Positions 35,521 through 43,693 of a stretch of DNA of 64,000 nucleotides are shown one piece after another. Positions within the stretch are counted from its first letter, which is position 1; every line of letters begins with the position of its first letter. The stretch spans positions 2,322,001 to 2,386,000 of the forward strand of contig NZ_LN997848.1 of the NCBI RefSeq assembly GCF_001511835.1, in the 5' to 3' direction. A program made the position numbers and the translations under genes. The notes beneath the pieces were generated by a model. It searched no databases and was not told the origin of the DNA. It saw only the letters and a program-made list of their open reading frames with translations. The DNA comes from Magnetospirillum sp. XM-1. Lineage in GTDB: Bacteria; Pseudomonadota; Alphaproteobacteria; Rhodospirillales; Magnetospirillaceae.

Positions 35521-35961
35521 ATGTTTCCACGAATCCGAAGGGCCTTGGTCGTTGATGACGCTAAGCCGATGCGGGAACTGATCAGAATCGCTCTGGGTTC
35601 CTTTCATTGCCTCGATGTCATCGAAGTGGAGGATGGTACGCTCGCATTCGGTGCCGCCAACATCGTCAGCCTTGAAGACGGCGAATTGACTGATGGCAGC
35701 ACGGATATCGTTTTCCTCGACTGGATGATGCCCATGCTCGACGGCATAGCCTGCACTAAACTGATCCGTTCAGGCGGGCTTGATGGCTTTAATGCCGATG
35801 TTCCAATCGTCATGGTTACGGCCAGGACAGAAGATGAATGCGAGAGAACGGCTTTGGATGCGGGCGTCACCGTTTTTGTCAAGAAACCCGTCTCACTTCG
35901 CTCACTTTCCGCCGGAATTGCTGAAGCCCTGACCAAAACACCTCAGAAGGTGCTGGCGTAG
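35521..35961 (+). CDS. CheY-like single-domain response regulator
   Basis: 146 residues, one receiver domain. Acidic pair Asp12-Asp13 (VVDDAKPMRE), phosphoacceptor Asp in VFLDWMMPMLDG (about residue 70), Thr in VTARTEDE, and Lys in FVKKPVS. All active-site residues present, so it is probably phosphorylated, unlike most receiver-like proteins in this region. An insertion of about 12 residues lies before the phosphoacceptor strand. Could take phosphate from the kinase at 31675. Confidence 0.9.
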   Translation: MFPRIRRALVVDDAKPMRELIRIALGSFHCLDVIEVEDGTLAFGAANIVSLEDGELTDGSTDIVFLDWMMPMLDGIACTKLIRSGGLDGFNADVPIVMVTARTEDECERTALDAGVTVFVKKPVSLRSLSAGIAEALTKTPQKVLA

Positions 35962-35982
35962 CTTCCCCTTTAAAAAGGGAAG
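35962..35982 (+). terminator. Candidate hairpin terminator after the CheY-like gene
   Basis: CTTCCCCTTT pairs with AAAGGGAAG directly after the TAG stop, a stem of about nine pairs with a small loop. No T-run follows, so it is a weak candidate. Confidence 0.4.
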
Positions 35983-36049
35983 TGATCGAAAAGACTGTAG
36001 GGCATAGAATACCGCAGCGAATGTCGGCTTGATCGGCAGCGAGGACGAT

Positions 36050-36178
36050 ATGCTCAAGCTCACGCAAGATATGATGATCGGACACCCGATTATTGACGCC
36101 GATCATAAGAAGCTCATTAGCATAATAAATCAATTCTTGGTAACTGCGAAAATATGCGAAACATTAGAGTATCCGTGT
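36050..36178 (+). pseudogene. Hemerythrin gene, 5' fragment (interrupted by IS mosaic)
   Basis: ATG at 36050 with GAGGAC upstream. Reads MLKLTQDMMIGHPIIDADHK and on to INQF, matching the start of the hemerythrin-receiver protein at 40284 (IGHPIIDADHQRLIDIINEF). It runs out at the IS110 remnant. The 3' fragment is at 38564-38677. About 65 codons that carry the HxxxE and HxxxH ligands are missing, so the gene is dead. Confidence 0.8.
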
Positions 36179-36181
36179 TGA

Positions 36182-36622
36182 TCAAGCGGTTTTTGTCATC
36201 CATGGACGCCCTGCCCTGAGCAGAGCGTTTGCCAGGACGATGAGCTTTCGCATGATTGCGGTGATAGCGACCTTGGCGGGCTTTCCTGTGGCGATGAGTT
36301 GCTGGTATTTCGCCTTGAGATCAGGATTGAAACGCATGGCGACCAGGGCGGGCATGTAGAGGGCTTGGCGGACACCGGCCCGTCCGCCGCGAATGAAAGC
36401 GTGTCCGGTCCAGCGTCCGGACTGGCGGGCAATGGGGGCCAGACCGGACAGGCTGGCGGCCTGCCCCGGTTCCAAGGCGCCCAGTTCCGGCATTTCGATC
36501 AACAGAACAAAGGCCGTCAAGCGGGCGATGCCCGGGATGCTGGTCAGGATTCCAAAGCGGCGTGCGAGCTCGGCGTTCGCCTGTATTCTGCTATGGATCT
36601 CGGCTTCGATGGCAGAGATTTG
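36182..36622 (-). pseudogene. IS110-family transposase, C-terminal remnant
   Basis: The minus strand reads the C-terminal transposase_20 part of an IS110 transposase: FGILTSIPGIARLTAFVLL, SLSGLAPIARQSGRW, and FIRGGRAGVRQALYMPALVA. The N-terminal DEDD catalytic half is missing; at 36622 it meets the left end of an IS66-family element. Inactive. Confidence 0.85.
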
Positions 36623-38074
36623 GTAATTGCTCACGGGGTTGACGCTGGGGTTCAGGCGATAGCGAAATTGCCGTCGATGAGTTCCCGGACGGCGTCGAAT
36701 GCGGCCTGACCTTTCAGGCGGGCTGTGCCGGTGACGGATCGATATCCGGCATGGATCTGGGCACCCCAGTCGGAGCGAAATCCGTTGGTGACCTTGCGGA
36801 AAACTACAGATGGCCTGATTTCCCGCTCGGAGATGTTGTTGGTGGGCGGCACTTCCCGATCGGCGAGGAAGACGAAGAACTTGGTGCGCCACGCTTTGAT
36901 CTGGCGTTGGAGGATCTGTCCGGCGGGATGGGCGGCGGGGGTGGCAACCATTGCATCAAGGCGACGTTCGGCCTTGGCTGCGTAGGCGGCCAAGGTGGTA
37001 TCCTTCAATTCAGCTCGTCGTTTCCCGACCCGGATGGCCCATCGCAGGTGGTCGCGGATTTTAGGGGCGACCACCGTGTCGCCGCTATCGATGGCGTATT
37101 GGACATCACGCAGCACATGGGCGAGGCAGACTTGATGGACCGAGGCCAGGTCCTGTTGCCCGGCGTAGCGATCCGAGACCCAGACCTCGGGGCGGTGGTC
37201 GCCCAGCACCTGTTCTGCCACGCTCTTGGCCCGACGCGGGGCTATTTCATGCAGCACCGCCCGGTCGGAAATGAACACCCATTGCCAATGGGTGGCACCG
37301 TCGACCCGCGTGGTAGTTTCGTCCGAGGCGATGACCCGGGCGGTCAGCAACTTGGTCTTGATCGCCGCGCGGGCCGCGTCGAGACCGCTCCGCGTCCGGC
37401 GAAAGGCGTTGGCGATGGCACCTTCTGAGATCGTCAGTCCAAACAACTCCTTCAGCATCCGCGATAGGCGCTCGAAGCCGACGTGATGGCTGTGATGGAG
37501 GTAGAGCAGCAGCGAACGAATGCCTGGGCCAAACGGCGTTCCCGGACTCAGGCCGATGGGGGGCTCGGCCCGATAGCGATGCCCGCACTCGCCACAGCGT
37601 CCGCCGAACAACTCGACCCGGGTCACTACCGGACGGATCACGGGAAGGTCGATGTGATCATAGCGATGACGGCAGCGCTGCGATGCCTCGGCCACCGACG
37701 TGCCGCAATGGGGGCAATCCGTGGCCATGCGCCGCTCGGTCTTGTCGGGCGCCTCGGCCAGCGGGCGCGATACCCCAGGCCGAGACGGTCGTTGCTTGCG
37801 AGGCCGCTTCTCATCGCGTTTGCGGTTCTCTCGGCCGGGACCATCCTTGGAAGGCGGCGTATGCGAATTTGATGAGGTCTTCTTCGGCTTGCCTGTCGCC
37901 GCCTCAAGCTCGGCGATCCGCGCCGCCATGCGCTCAATCAGCGCCGCCTGCTCAGTCAGCAGGGCGTCCTTTTCGGCGTCACTCAGGCGATAACGGACCG
38001 GCAGCTTCATACATAGCTTTGACTCATATTCCGAGTCGCGACGCAAGCCTTTCGCCACCCCCGTGAGCAATTAC
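36623..38074 (-). mobile_element. IS66-family element (ISBst12-like), 1452 bp
   Basis: Terminal inverted repeats GTAATTGCTCACGGGG at 36623 and its complement ending at 38074; more bases match beyond with mismatches. One transposase gene inside. The flanking 8-mers (36615-36622 and 38075-38082) differ, and the flanks are two unrelated IS remnants, so the element has no target duplication and took part in a rearrangement or deletion. Confidence 0.85.
36652..38010 (-). CDS. IS66-family transposase (single-ORF type)
   Basis: 452 residues: N-terminal coiled coil (EKDALLTEQAALIERMAARI), SSNSHTPPSKDGPGR linker, a zinc-finger motif CPHCGTSV and CGECGHRY, then the DDE_Tnp_IS66 domain with IASDETTTRVDG, HVLRDVQYA and TNNISEREIRP. 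Appears intact. Longer in-frame reading to 38070 lacks a ribosome site. Confidence 0.9.
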   Translation of the reverse strand: MKLPVRYRLSDAEKDALLTEQAALIERMAARIAELEAATGKPKKTSSNSHTPPSKDGPGRENRKRDEKRPRKQRPSRPGVSRPLAEAPDKTERRMATDCPHCGTSVAEASQRCRHRYDHIDLPVIRPVVTRVELFGGRCGECGHRYRAEPPIGLSPGTPFGPGIRSLLLYLHHSHHVGFERLSRMLKELFGLTISEGAIANAFRRTRSGLDAARAAIKTKLLTARVIASDETTTRVDGATHWQWVFISDRAVLHEIAPRRAKSVAEQVLGDHRPEVWVSDRYAGQQDLASVHQVCLAHVLRDVQYAIDSGDTVVAPKIRDHLRWAIRVGKRRAELKDTTLAAYAAKAERRLDAMVATPAAHPAGQILQRQIKAWRTKFFVFLADREVPPTNNISEREIRPSVVFRKVTNGFRSDWGAQIHAGYRSVTGTARLKGQAAFDAVRELIDGNFAIA

Positions 38075-38563
38075 GGCCGAACAGCGCCGCGCAATCCGCC
38101 TGGAGCAATCCGCTCCCCTGGTCGCTGATCTGGAAATCTGGATGCGCGAACAGCGCGCCAAACTGTCGCGCGGCAACGATCTCGCCAAGGCCATGGATTA
38201 TATGCTGAAACGCTGGCCCGCCTTCACCCGCTTCCTCGACGACGGCCGCATCTGCCTGTCGAACAATGCCGCCGAACGTGCCCTGCGTGGCATCGCCTTG
38301 GGCCGAAAGTCGTGGCTGTTCGCCGGCTCTGATCGTGGTGGCCAGCGCGCCGCCGCCATGTACAGCATGATCGTCACCGCCAAGATGAACGACATCGATC
38401 CGCAAGCCTGGCTGGCCGACGTCCTTGCCCGCATCGCCGGGCACTCCGCAAACCGGATCGATGAACTCCTGCCGTGGAACTGGCGCTCGCTGCCGCGCGT
38501 CGCCGACAGTCAGGCCGCCTGAGCAAAACCGTCTTCACCTGCGGTGCTCACCGGATGCTTACG
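38075..38563 (+). mobile_element. Second IS66-family element, right-end remnant
   Basis: The plus strand from 38076 to 38522 codes for the C-terminal third of a classical IS66 Tnp[59 protein letters not shown]. The right end GGATGCTTAC at 38554-38563 is the complement of the IS66 terminus GTAAGC. The left part, with tnpA, tnpB and most of tnpC, is gone. It lies directly against the hemerythrin 3' fragment, so this was the insertion that first split the gene. Confidence 0.8.
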
Positions 38564-38677
38564 GTCAACCGTCAATCACTTAACGAAATGAGCGAATTTT
38601 TAAGAATGTGGCTGTTTAATCATATTATGAAGTTTGACATGAACTACAGAGACTGGGTTTGCCCAAAGGGTAATTAG
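38564..38677 (+). pseudogene. Hemerythrin gene, 3' fragment
   Basis: Reads NRQSLNEMSEFLRMWLFNHI then MKFDMNYRDWVCPKGN and a TAG stop, matching ISELNEFLKTWLIGHVKKFD and TNLREWV in the protein at 40284, including the last His and Asp ligands. It continues the fragment at 36050-36178 across the IS mosaic. Confidence 0.8.
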
Positions 38678-38707
38678 GGCATCTCGAAGGCTGGCGTTGC
38701 TGTTTCG

Positions 38708-40270
38708 CTATTTTTCGACAATATCAAAGTCCTGCAAAGACGCGGCTGATCCGAGTTCCATTTCCAAGATTTTCCCGGCCAACTCATTTGCCTCGATGGC
38801 TGCTGATTTTGCGGTGGAACTCATAGCGTCCAATCCACCGATTACCGCAGCCAAGCTTGCCACCCGGCCCATTTGTCGCCGCAAGATATCCCCGATCCCA
38901 AGGGGAATGCCCTGCTTGCCGGACAAAATATCACTGCAAAGCCGTACAATTTTTTTTGCAGCCGTCACGGCCAGAGAATCCGCACTTTTCGTCAGTGCAT
39001 GCCGTATCTCGCCCAGTCGTTTAAGCTGAAAATTAGAGCATCCGCTCACCTGTACACGAGAATCCGCAAGCTCCATAAGGTTAATCAATCTCTCTGTTGA
39101 TGTCGAAATATCATACAGTATCCTTTTTTTATGACTATCATCTGTCGTTGAGCTTGTCTGGAGGTTGACGTTCATAATTCTTGCCGCTAACTCATACGCA
39201 TTTTCTATCACGATGCCAGTTTGCTTGTGTACAGTCTCGCTGCCAATGCCATCATCATATTCGCCATTCATCTTGGCGATCATGATGCGGTCAATGCTAA
39301 CAATATGCGTGACAAGCCAATTATATATTATAAAGAATAGTTTCTCACTTCCGCTGCCATTATGAAGGTCATCGCGATTGATTCCGTCAAACTTCTCAAC
39401 GAAGCCCGCATGAATACGTTTGTGCTTATCTCTTTCATCATAATCAAAGGAGTCCATGAGAGACTCTTCGTGCTTAAAATGCATTTTCACATAATCTGAA
39501 AGCCCATCGATGACGTCATCGACGGCCTTATTTTCATACTCCGCACTTGAAGTTGCCCCGAGTATTTTCAGGAAATCGATAATTTTGCGGTGTTGATCAT
39601 CGATGTCGTCCCGGCCAGTGGCAATCGCCGTAGACCAACCAATTTCAGCCTTCATATCGACCGAAGATGAAGGGGCTATTGCCTCTCGGGGCTTACCTCG
39701 CGGCTTGACCTGCCGCTGATCTGCGGAAGGAGCAATCACAGGGGAGCCTTCTTGACGGCGGGTCAGGGTATCATCCGCCCGTCTAAACGGCCCTTTGTAG
39801 CCCTTCATAATCGCCGAGCGTCTGTCCGGCCCATGGAAGGCCGGAGAAGAAATAAAAGCCTTCTGCGTAGTCATTGCAGCCGTGATCGCCATTTGAAGCG
39901 AATGTCGGGTTATGGGTAGGGTGAGCGAAGCGGATATGCCCCCGTCTCTTGCCGCGATTAGCTCATCGGCGGTCCACTGGTTATCCAGGGCGATTACGGG
40001 AAGGGATTGAGGGGGGGGCCCTTCTCCCCAGCGGACATGCTTCAAAACCTTTAGATGCCCAGTTCCACCAAGCTTATCGCACAGGATGATATTTATGTTT
40101 GATGCGTTTCCATGCTCAAGGTGCAGCATCGTGTGACTAATGTCTTTTGTTTCTTCCTGAACGACAAAGCCACACTCACGCATCACAGAAACAATAAGCT
40201 TTCTTGTCGCGGCATTTTCGATGGCGACGAGTGCATTAACGTCAAATGAGGACGAGGCTGCGATTGCCAT
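38708..40270 (-). CDS. Pseudo-receiver / GPxRR / hemerythrin / helical-domain protein (paralogue 4)
   Basis: 520 residues. Receiver-like part (10-135) with Cys at the phosphoacceptor position (NINIILCDKLGG); double motif FISSPAFHGPDRR and YKGPFRRADD (140-170); a hemerythrin domain (about 210-340) with DDIDDQHRKI, KHEESLMD, HKRIHAGFVEKF and HIVSIDRI; then the family helical domain with TERLINLMELADSRVQVSGC. Combines an O2-binding module with the family scaffold. Codons notably A/T-rich. Confidence 0.82.
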   Translation of the reverse strand: MAIAASSSFDVNALVAIENAATRKLIVSVMRECGFVVQEETKDISHTMLHLEHGNASNINIILCDKLGGTGHLKVLKHVRWGEGPPPQSLPVIALDNQWTADELIAARDGGISASLTLPITRHSLQMAITAAMTTQKAFISSPAFHGPDRRSAIMKGYKGPFRRADDTLTRRQEGSPVIAPSADQRQVKPRGKPREAIAPSSSVDMKAEIGWSTAIATGRDDIDDQHRKIIDFLKILGATSSAEYENKAVDDVIDGLSDYVKMHFKHEESLMDSFDYDERDKHKRIHAGFVEKFDGINRDDLHNGSGSEKLFFIIYNWLVTHIVSIDRIMIAKMNGEYDDGIGSETVHKQTGIVIENAYELAARIMNVNLQTSSTTDDSHKKRILYDISTSTERLINLMELADSRVQVSGCSNFQLKRLGEIRHALTKSADSLAVTAAKKIVRLCSDILSGKQGIPLGIGDILRRQMGRVASLAAVIGGLDAMSSTAKSAAIEANELAGKILEMELGSAASLQDFDIVEK

Positions 40271-40283
40271 ATGCGGCGTCCAC

Positions 40284-41141
40284 CTACGATTTATCGGGCC
40301 GCTTTTTTAGAACATGGAACAAGAACTTCGATAAATCTCTTGGATTAAATGGCTTCTTAAATGCCCCTGTTGCACCAATAGCCATCGACTTTGCCATTAG
40401 ATCGTTGTCATCCGTAGCTGAAAATATAATAACGGGAATACAAGAAATATATTCTTTCTGACTTGCTCTAACCGCGGCAACAACGGAAAATCCGTCCATT
40501 GGCTCCATATTCAGGTCCGTTATTATGATATCCGGGACAGGATCACTGAATGCCAATTGAAGCCCTTCAATTGCATTGGACGCCTCAAGCACGACGGAAG
40601 CCCCCATCACAGATAACAACTTAACCAACAATGTTCTGCTTGTTGCATCGTCATCAATTACGAGTGCCGCCACATCCGAACACGGCAGGCGGAACAATTT
40701 CTGCTCACCGTCAGGTTCCAGGCATTCATTTGAAGGGGCCACCCACTCCCGCAAATTTGTATCAAACTTTTTCACATGTCCAATAAGCCAAGTCTTTAGA
40801 AACTCGTTTAATTCCGAAATCGATCGCTCATTAAGTGGCCGTGTTTTTGCGATAAAATATGTCCTGGCAATGTCCTGAACCTGCTCCAACAGGGCCTTGT
40901 GCTCATGAAAATGCATATTGTGGTAGGGATACATGCACTCCCGCTGAATCTTCTCTTCCCTGGCAAAATGCTCCCGGCCATAAGAAAGCAATGCCTTAAG
41001 AGTTTCATGCATCAACTTTTCATTGTTTAGCGACGCCGAGTGGTCGTTGAATTCATTAATAATGTCTATAAGACGTTGATGATCTGCATCAATGATGGGG
41101 TGTCCGATGCGAAGGTCGTCGGTTAGCTCAAGCATCCACAT
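40284..41141 (-). CDS. Hemerythrin-receiver fusion protein
   Basis: 285 residues. Hemerythrin domain 1-135: HPIIDADHQ, HFAREEKIQ, HFHEHKALL, WLIGHVKKFD. Receiver 158-280: IDDDATSR, phosphoacceptor Asp in IIITDLNMEPMDG, Ser in IFSATDD and Lys in FKKPFNP, all intact. A likely O2-responsive CheY-type output protein. Its start lies 11 bases beyond the end of the hemerythrin gene at 41153, so the genes form a minus-strand operon. Confidence 0.88.
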   Translation of the reverse strand: MWMLELTDDLRIGHPIIDADHQRLIDIINEFNDHSASLNNEKLMHETLKALLSYGREHFAREEKIQRECMYPYHNMHFHEHKALLEQVQDIARTYFIAKTRPLNERSISELNEFLKTWLIGHVKKFDTNLREWVAPSNECLEPDGEQKLFRLPCSDVAALVIDDDATSRTLLVKLLSVMGASVVLEASNAIEGLQLAFSDPVPDIIITDLNMEPMDGFSVVAAVRASQKEYISCIPVIIFSATDDNDLMAKSMAIGATGAFKKPFNPRDLSKFLFHVLKKRPDKS

Positions 41142-41152
41142 TTCCTTTACTT

Positions 41153-41668
41153 TTAGGTTTCATGCTCGGCTTCCATCGCCAGATAGACCAGCGGGCGATT
41201 ATCAACAGCGGAATTATTTATCCAACGTTTATATCTCTGGTCTTCATTTGCAATGTGGCTGCGTAGCCAGTGGACAACCAAGGGCGGAAGGTCATCGGCT
41301 GCGGATGTAATGCCTTGCTGGAAAACCTCTGAAATCGCCTTGATCCGGGCACGGAATTGATTGTGCTTGAGGCGATGTTCAGCAAAATTCGAATAACTGA
41401 CCTTACGCATAGCTTTTTCTTCGCGAAGGAAATGACCATCGACATACTCTTCAAGAATCGCCAATGAGCTTAATACGATCACGCCTCGTTCGCCGCCACT
41501 CAAGGTGTCGTGTAGTAATTTTGCAAGCTCGAAGAATGCCTTGTGATCTGCATCAATTGTTTCATTTCCAACAGACATTTCTGGTGAAAATTCAAAAATT
41601 GAAATGTTCGATTTATTTACGGCTATACCCGGTTCATTGGCTTGTTCACTTGGCATAGAAATACCCAT
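41153..41668 (-). CDS. Bacteriohemerythrin (single domain)
   Basis: 171 residues: an N-terminal extension of about 35 residues, then TIDADHKAFFELAKLL, GHFLREEKAM, EHRLKHNQF and RSHIANEDQRYK with the di-iron ligands, and the C-terminal DNRPLVYLAMEAE. An internal ATG at 41656 is an alternative start. It lies directly downstream of the MCP gene, as O2-binding partner genes often do. Confidence 0.87.
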   Translation of the reverse strand: MGISMPSEQANEPGIAVNKSNISIFEFSPEMSVGNETIDADHKAFFELAKLLHDTLSGGERGVIVLSSLAILEEYVDGHFLREEKAMRKVSYSNFAEHRLKHNQFRARIKAISEVFQQGITSAADDLPPLVVHWLRSHIANEDQRYKRWINNSAVDNRPLVYLAMEAEHET

Positions 41669-41690
41669 TCACATTGAAAACCAAAATCGT

Positions 41691-43001
41691 TTACCGCCCG
41701 CCAATTCGGGCGATAAAGCCATCAACCTCGCGGCTAAGATTTTCAGATTGCCGTGACAATTCTGATGCAGCATCAGCAACCTGACCAGCGGATTCGGTAG
41801 CTTCAGCGGCAGTCGCTTGAACCGTGATGATCGCTGAGGAAACCGAGGACGTTCCGGTTGCAGCTTCCGCGACATTACGTGCGATTTCCACGGTGACCGC
41901 ATTTTGCTCTTCCACGGCACCGGCCACGGCGGAGGATGTTTCCTCGATCTGGGATACGGTTCGAGTGATTTCATCAATCGCCTTGATAGCTTCGGCGGCG
42001 ACCTCCTGGATATGGGCCACCTGGGAGGTGATGTCTTCGGTTGCTCTGGCCGTTTGGTTCGCCAAGTTTTTGACCTCATTCGCCACCACGGCAAAGCCCT
42101 TCCCGGCATCACCGGCACGAGCCGCTTCGATTGTGGCATTGAGAGCCAGAAGATTGGTTTGGGCGGCAATGTCATTGATCAAGCTGACAATGGCACCAAT
42201 TCGTTCGGCGGCCTCATTGAGGCCATGGACCGTCGTATCGGTACGAGACGCGACACCGGCTGCTTCCGAGGCTACGGCGGCAGCACGATGGACCTGGGTA
42301 CTAATCTCCTTGATGGAGGCAGAGAACTCCTCGACGGCAGAGGCCACGGCCTGGACGTTGACCGAGGCTTGTTCCGCCGCTGCGGCAACCGTCATGGCTT
42401 GGTGGCTGGTGTCGGTAGACTGTGCCGACATGGCCCCCGAAGATGCTTCCAATTCTGTCGCTGCGGCAGCCACGGCGTTCACGACCGGCTTTACCTGATT
42501 GTTGGCAAAGGCGATGAACTCTGCGTCTCTGGCTTCCATTCGCTTCAAAGCTTGATTGATGGTCTTGGCGTACAGAACGAAATCGCCACGCAAACCCGTG
42601 GTGATGATCCGGCGGTAATACCGACCATGATTGGCGGACTCGACGGCGGCAAACGCCTCTTTTCCAAAGGCTTCAGCGAGGTCCAGCAAACGGTTGATGC
42701 TGTGTTGCAAGGCTCCAATGCCATCGCTGCCTCGAACGTCCAGAATCCGAGCGTTGAGATCACCACTGGCGGACCGGCTGAGCACGTGGATCGCAGTGGA
42801 CAGATCACCTGCCATTCGTCGAGCAGAACCACCGATCTTGACGCCTCCGACAATGCCAAGCAGGGATACCGCGATCACGACCCAAAGGGCGATGCTCGAA
42901 CCGCCAAGCAGCCCGAATGTTCCCGCCAGTAAGCAGATCGCCGAAGGAACCAGCATCCCAAGGGATAAGGTTCGGGCATATGAGCCGAGAGTCGATTCCA
43001 T
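41691..43001 (-). CDS. Methyl-accepting chemotaxis protein without periplasmic sensor
   Basis: 436 residues. Two closely spaced spans (about 12-30 and 34-52) with almost no periplasmic loop, a HAMP-like segment, and a signalling domain with the hairpin tip [21 protein letters not shown] and further [11 protein letters not shown]. Ends with [12 protein letters not shown]. With the PAS gene just upstream it makes a split Aer-type receptor. Layout and place match the AMB-1 MCP-like protein (Amb0994) reported to interact with MamK and affect magnetotaxis; identity with it is from memory. Confidence 0.88.
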   Translation of the reverse strand: MESTLGSYARTLSLGMLVPSAICLLAGTFGLLGGSSIALWVVIAVSLLGIVGGVKIGGSARRMAGDLSTAIHVLSRSASGDLNARILDVRGSDGIGALQHSINRLLDLAEAFGKEAFAAVESANHGRYYRRIITTGLRGDFVLYAKTINQALKRMEARDAEFIAFANNQVKPVVNAVAAAATELEASSGAMSAQSTDTSHQAMTVAAAAEQASVNVQAVASAVEEFSASIKEISTQVHRAAAVASEAAGVASRTDTTVHGLNEAAERIGAIVSLINDIAAQTNLLALNATIEAARAGDAGKGFAVVANEVKNLANQTARATEDITSQVAHIQEVAAEAIKAIDEITRTVSQIEETSSAVAGAVEEQNAVTVEIARNVAEAATGTSSVSSAIITVQATAAEATESAGQVADAASELSRQSENLSREVDGFIARIGGR

Positions 43002-43015
43002 GTTGCTGCCTCTGA

Positions 43016-43555
43016 TCAATTTTCTGGCGTGATGGTGAAGATGAATCGGTCATAGCTATCAAATCCCGCCGTTGCTACGGCGTCGTTCAACATTTTCCAT
43101 GATCGCTCAAGCCCGACCTTCGAATCTGGATGGCGGCGTTCTTCTTCCATCAGCGAATGATAAAGCGGCTTGATCGTCTCCAAAGCAGCCTTCTCGGGCA
43201 CCCGTCGATTGGAGTGATATCCGATGATCTGACCGGCAGCGTCGAAGTTCGGGGTGACATGGGCGAATACCCAGTAATTGTCACCATTCTTTGCCATGTT
43301 GTTCACATAGGCGAATATCTCCCGACCATCGGCAATGGTGTCCCAAAGCAGTTTGAAGACGCATCGTGGCATTTCGGGGTGCCGTATGACCGAATGTGGT
43401 TTCCCCATCACCTCGGATTCGGCATAGCCGCTCACTGTCAAAAACACGTCGTTGACGTAGGTCAGCCTTCCTTTGGGATCGGTCTTACTGACGATCAGTT
43501 CGTCATGAGCAAAAGTTCGCTCGCGACCTGATGGAGTTTTACGGTCACCCGCCAT
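43016..43555 (-). CDS. PAS-domain sensor protein (Aer N-terminal type)
   Basis: 179 residues. PAS domain at about 20-130: [53 protein letters not shown]. This is the FAD-binding PAS pattern of the Aer energy-taxis receptor. It ends 14 bases before the MCP start, so the two together correspond to a full-length Aer split in two. ATG at 43555 follows GGGAGAGG; a GTG at 43564 is possible. Confidence 0.87.
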   Translation of the reverse strand: MAGDRKTPSGRERTFAHDELIVSKTDPKGRLTYVNDVFLTVSGYAESEVMGKPHSVIRHPEMPRCVFKLLWDTIADGREIFAYVNNMAKNGDNYWVFAHVTPNFDAAGQIIGYHSNRRVPEKAALETIKPLYHSLMEEERRHPDSKVGLERSWKMLNDAVATAGFDSYDRFIFTITPEN

Positions 43556-43693
43556 CTCCGACACCTCTCCCAGTCTGATTGGATTATGACTTTAGGCTAG
43601 TGCTCTAAAAAAGAGAATAGTCGTTATTTGTCAGAATGTTACAATCAAACGTCACTCTCATTGTTTGGATTAATTTATGAACAGCAACCCGAT

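Noticed and set aside
36623..36892. N-terminal part of the long minus-strand frame that contains the IS110 fragment
   Set aside because: Upstream of 36622 this frame runs through the IS66-family element in a wrong frame; only the part from 36622 downward is IS110.
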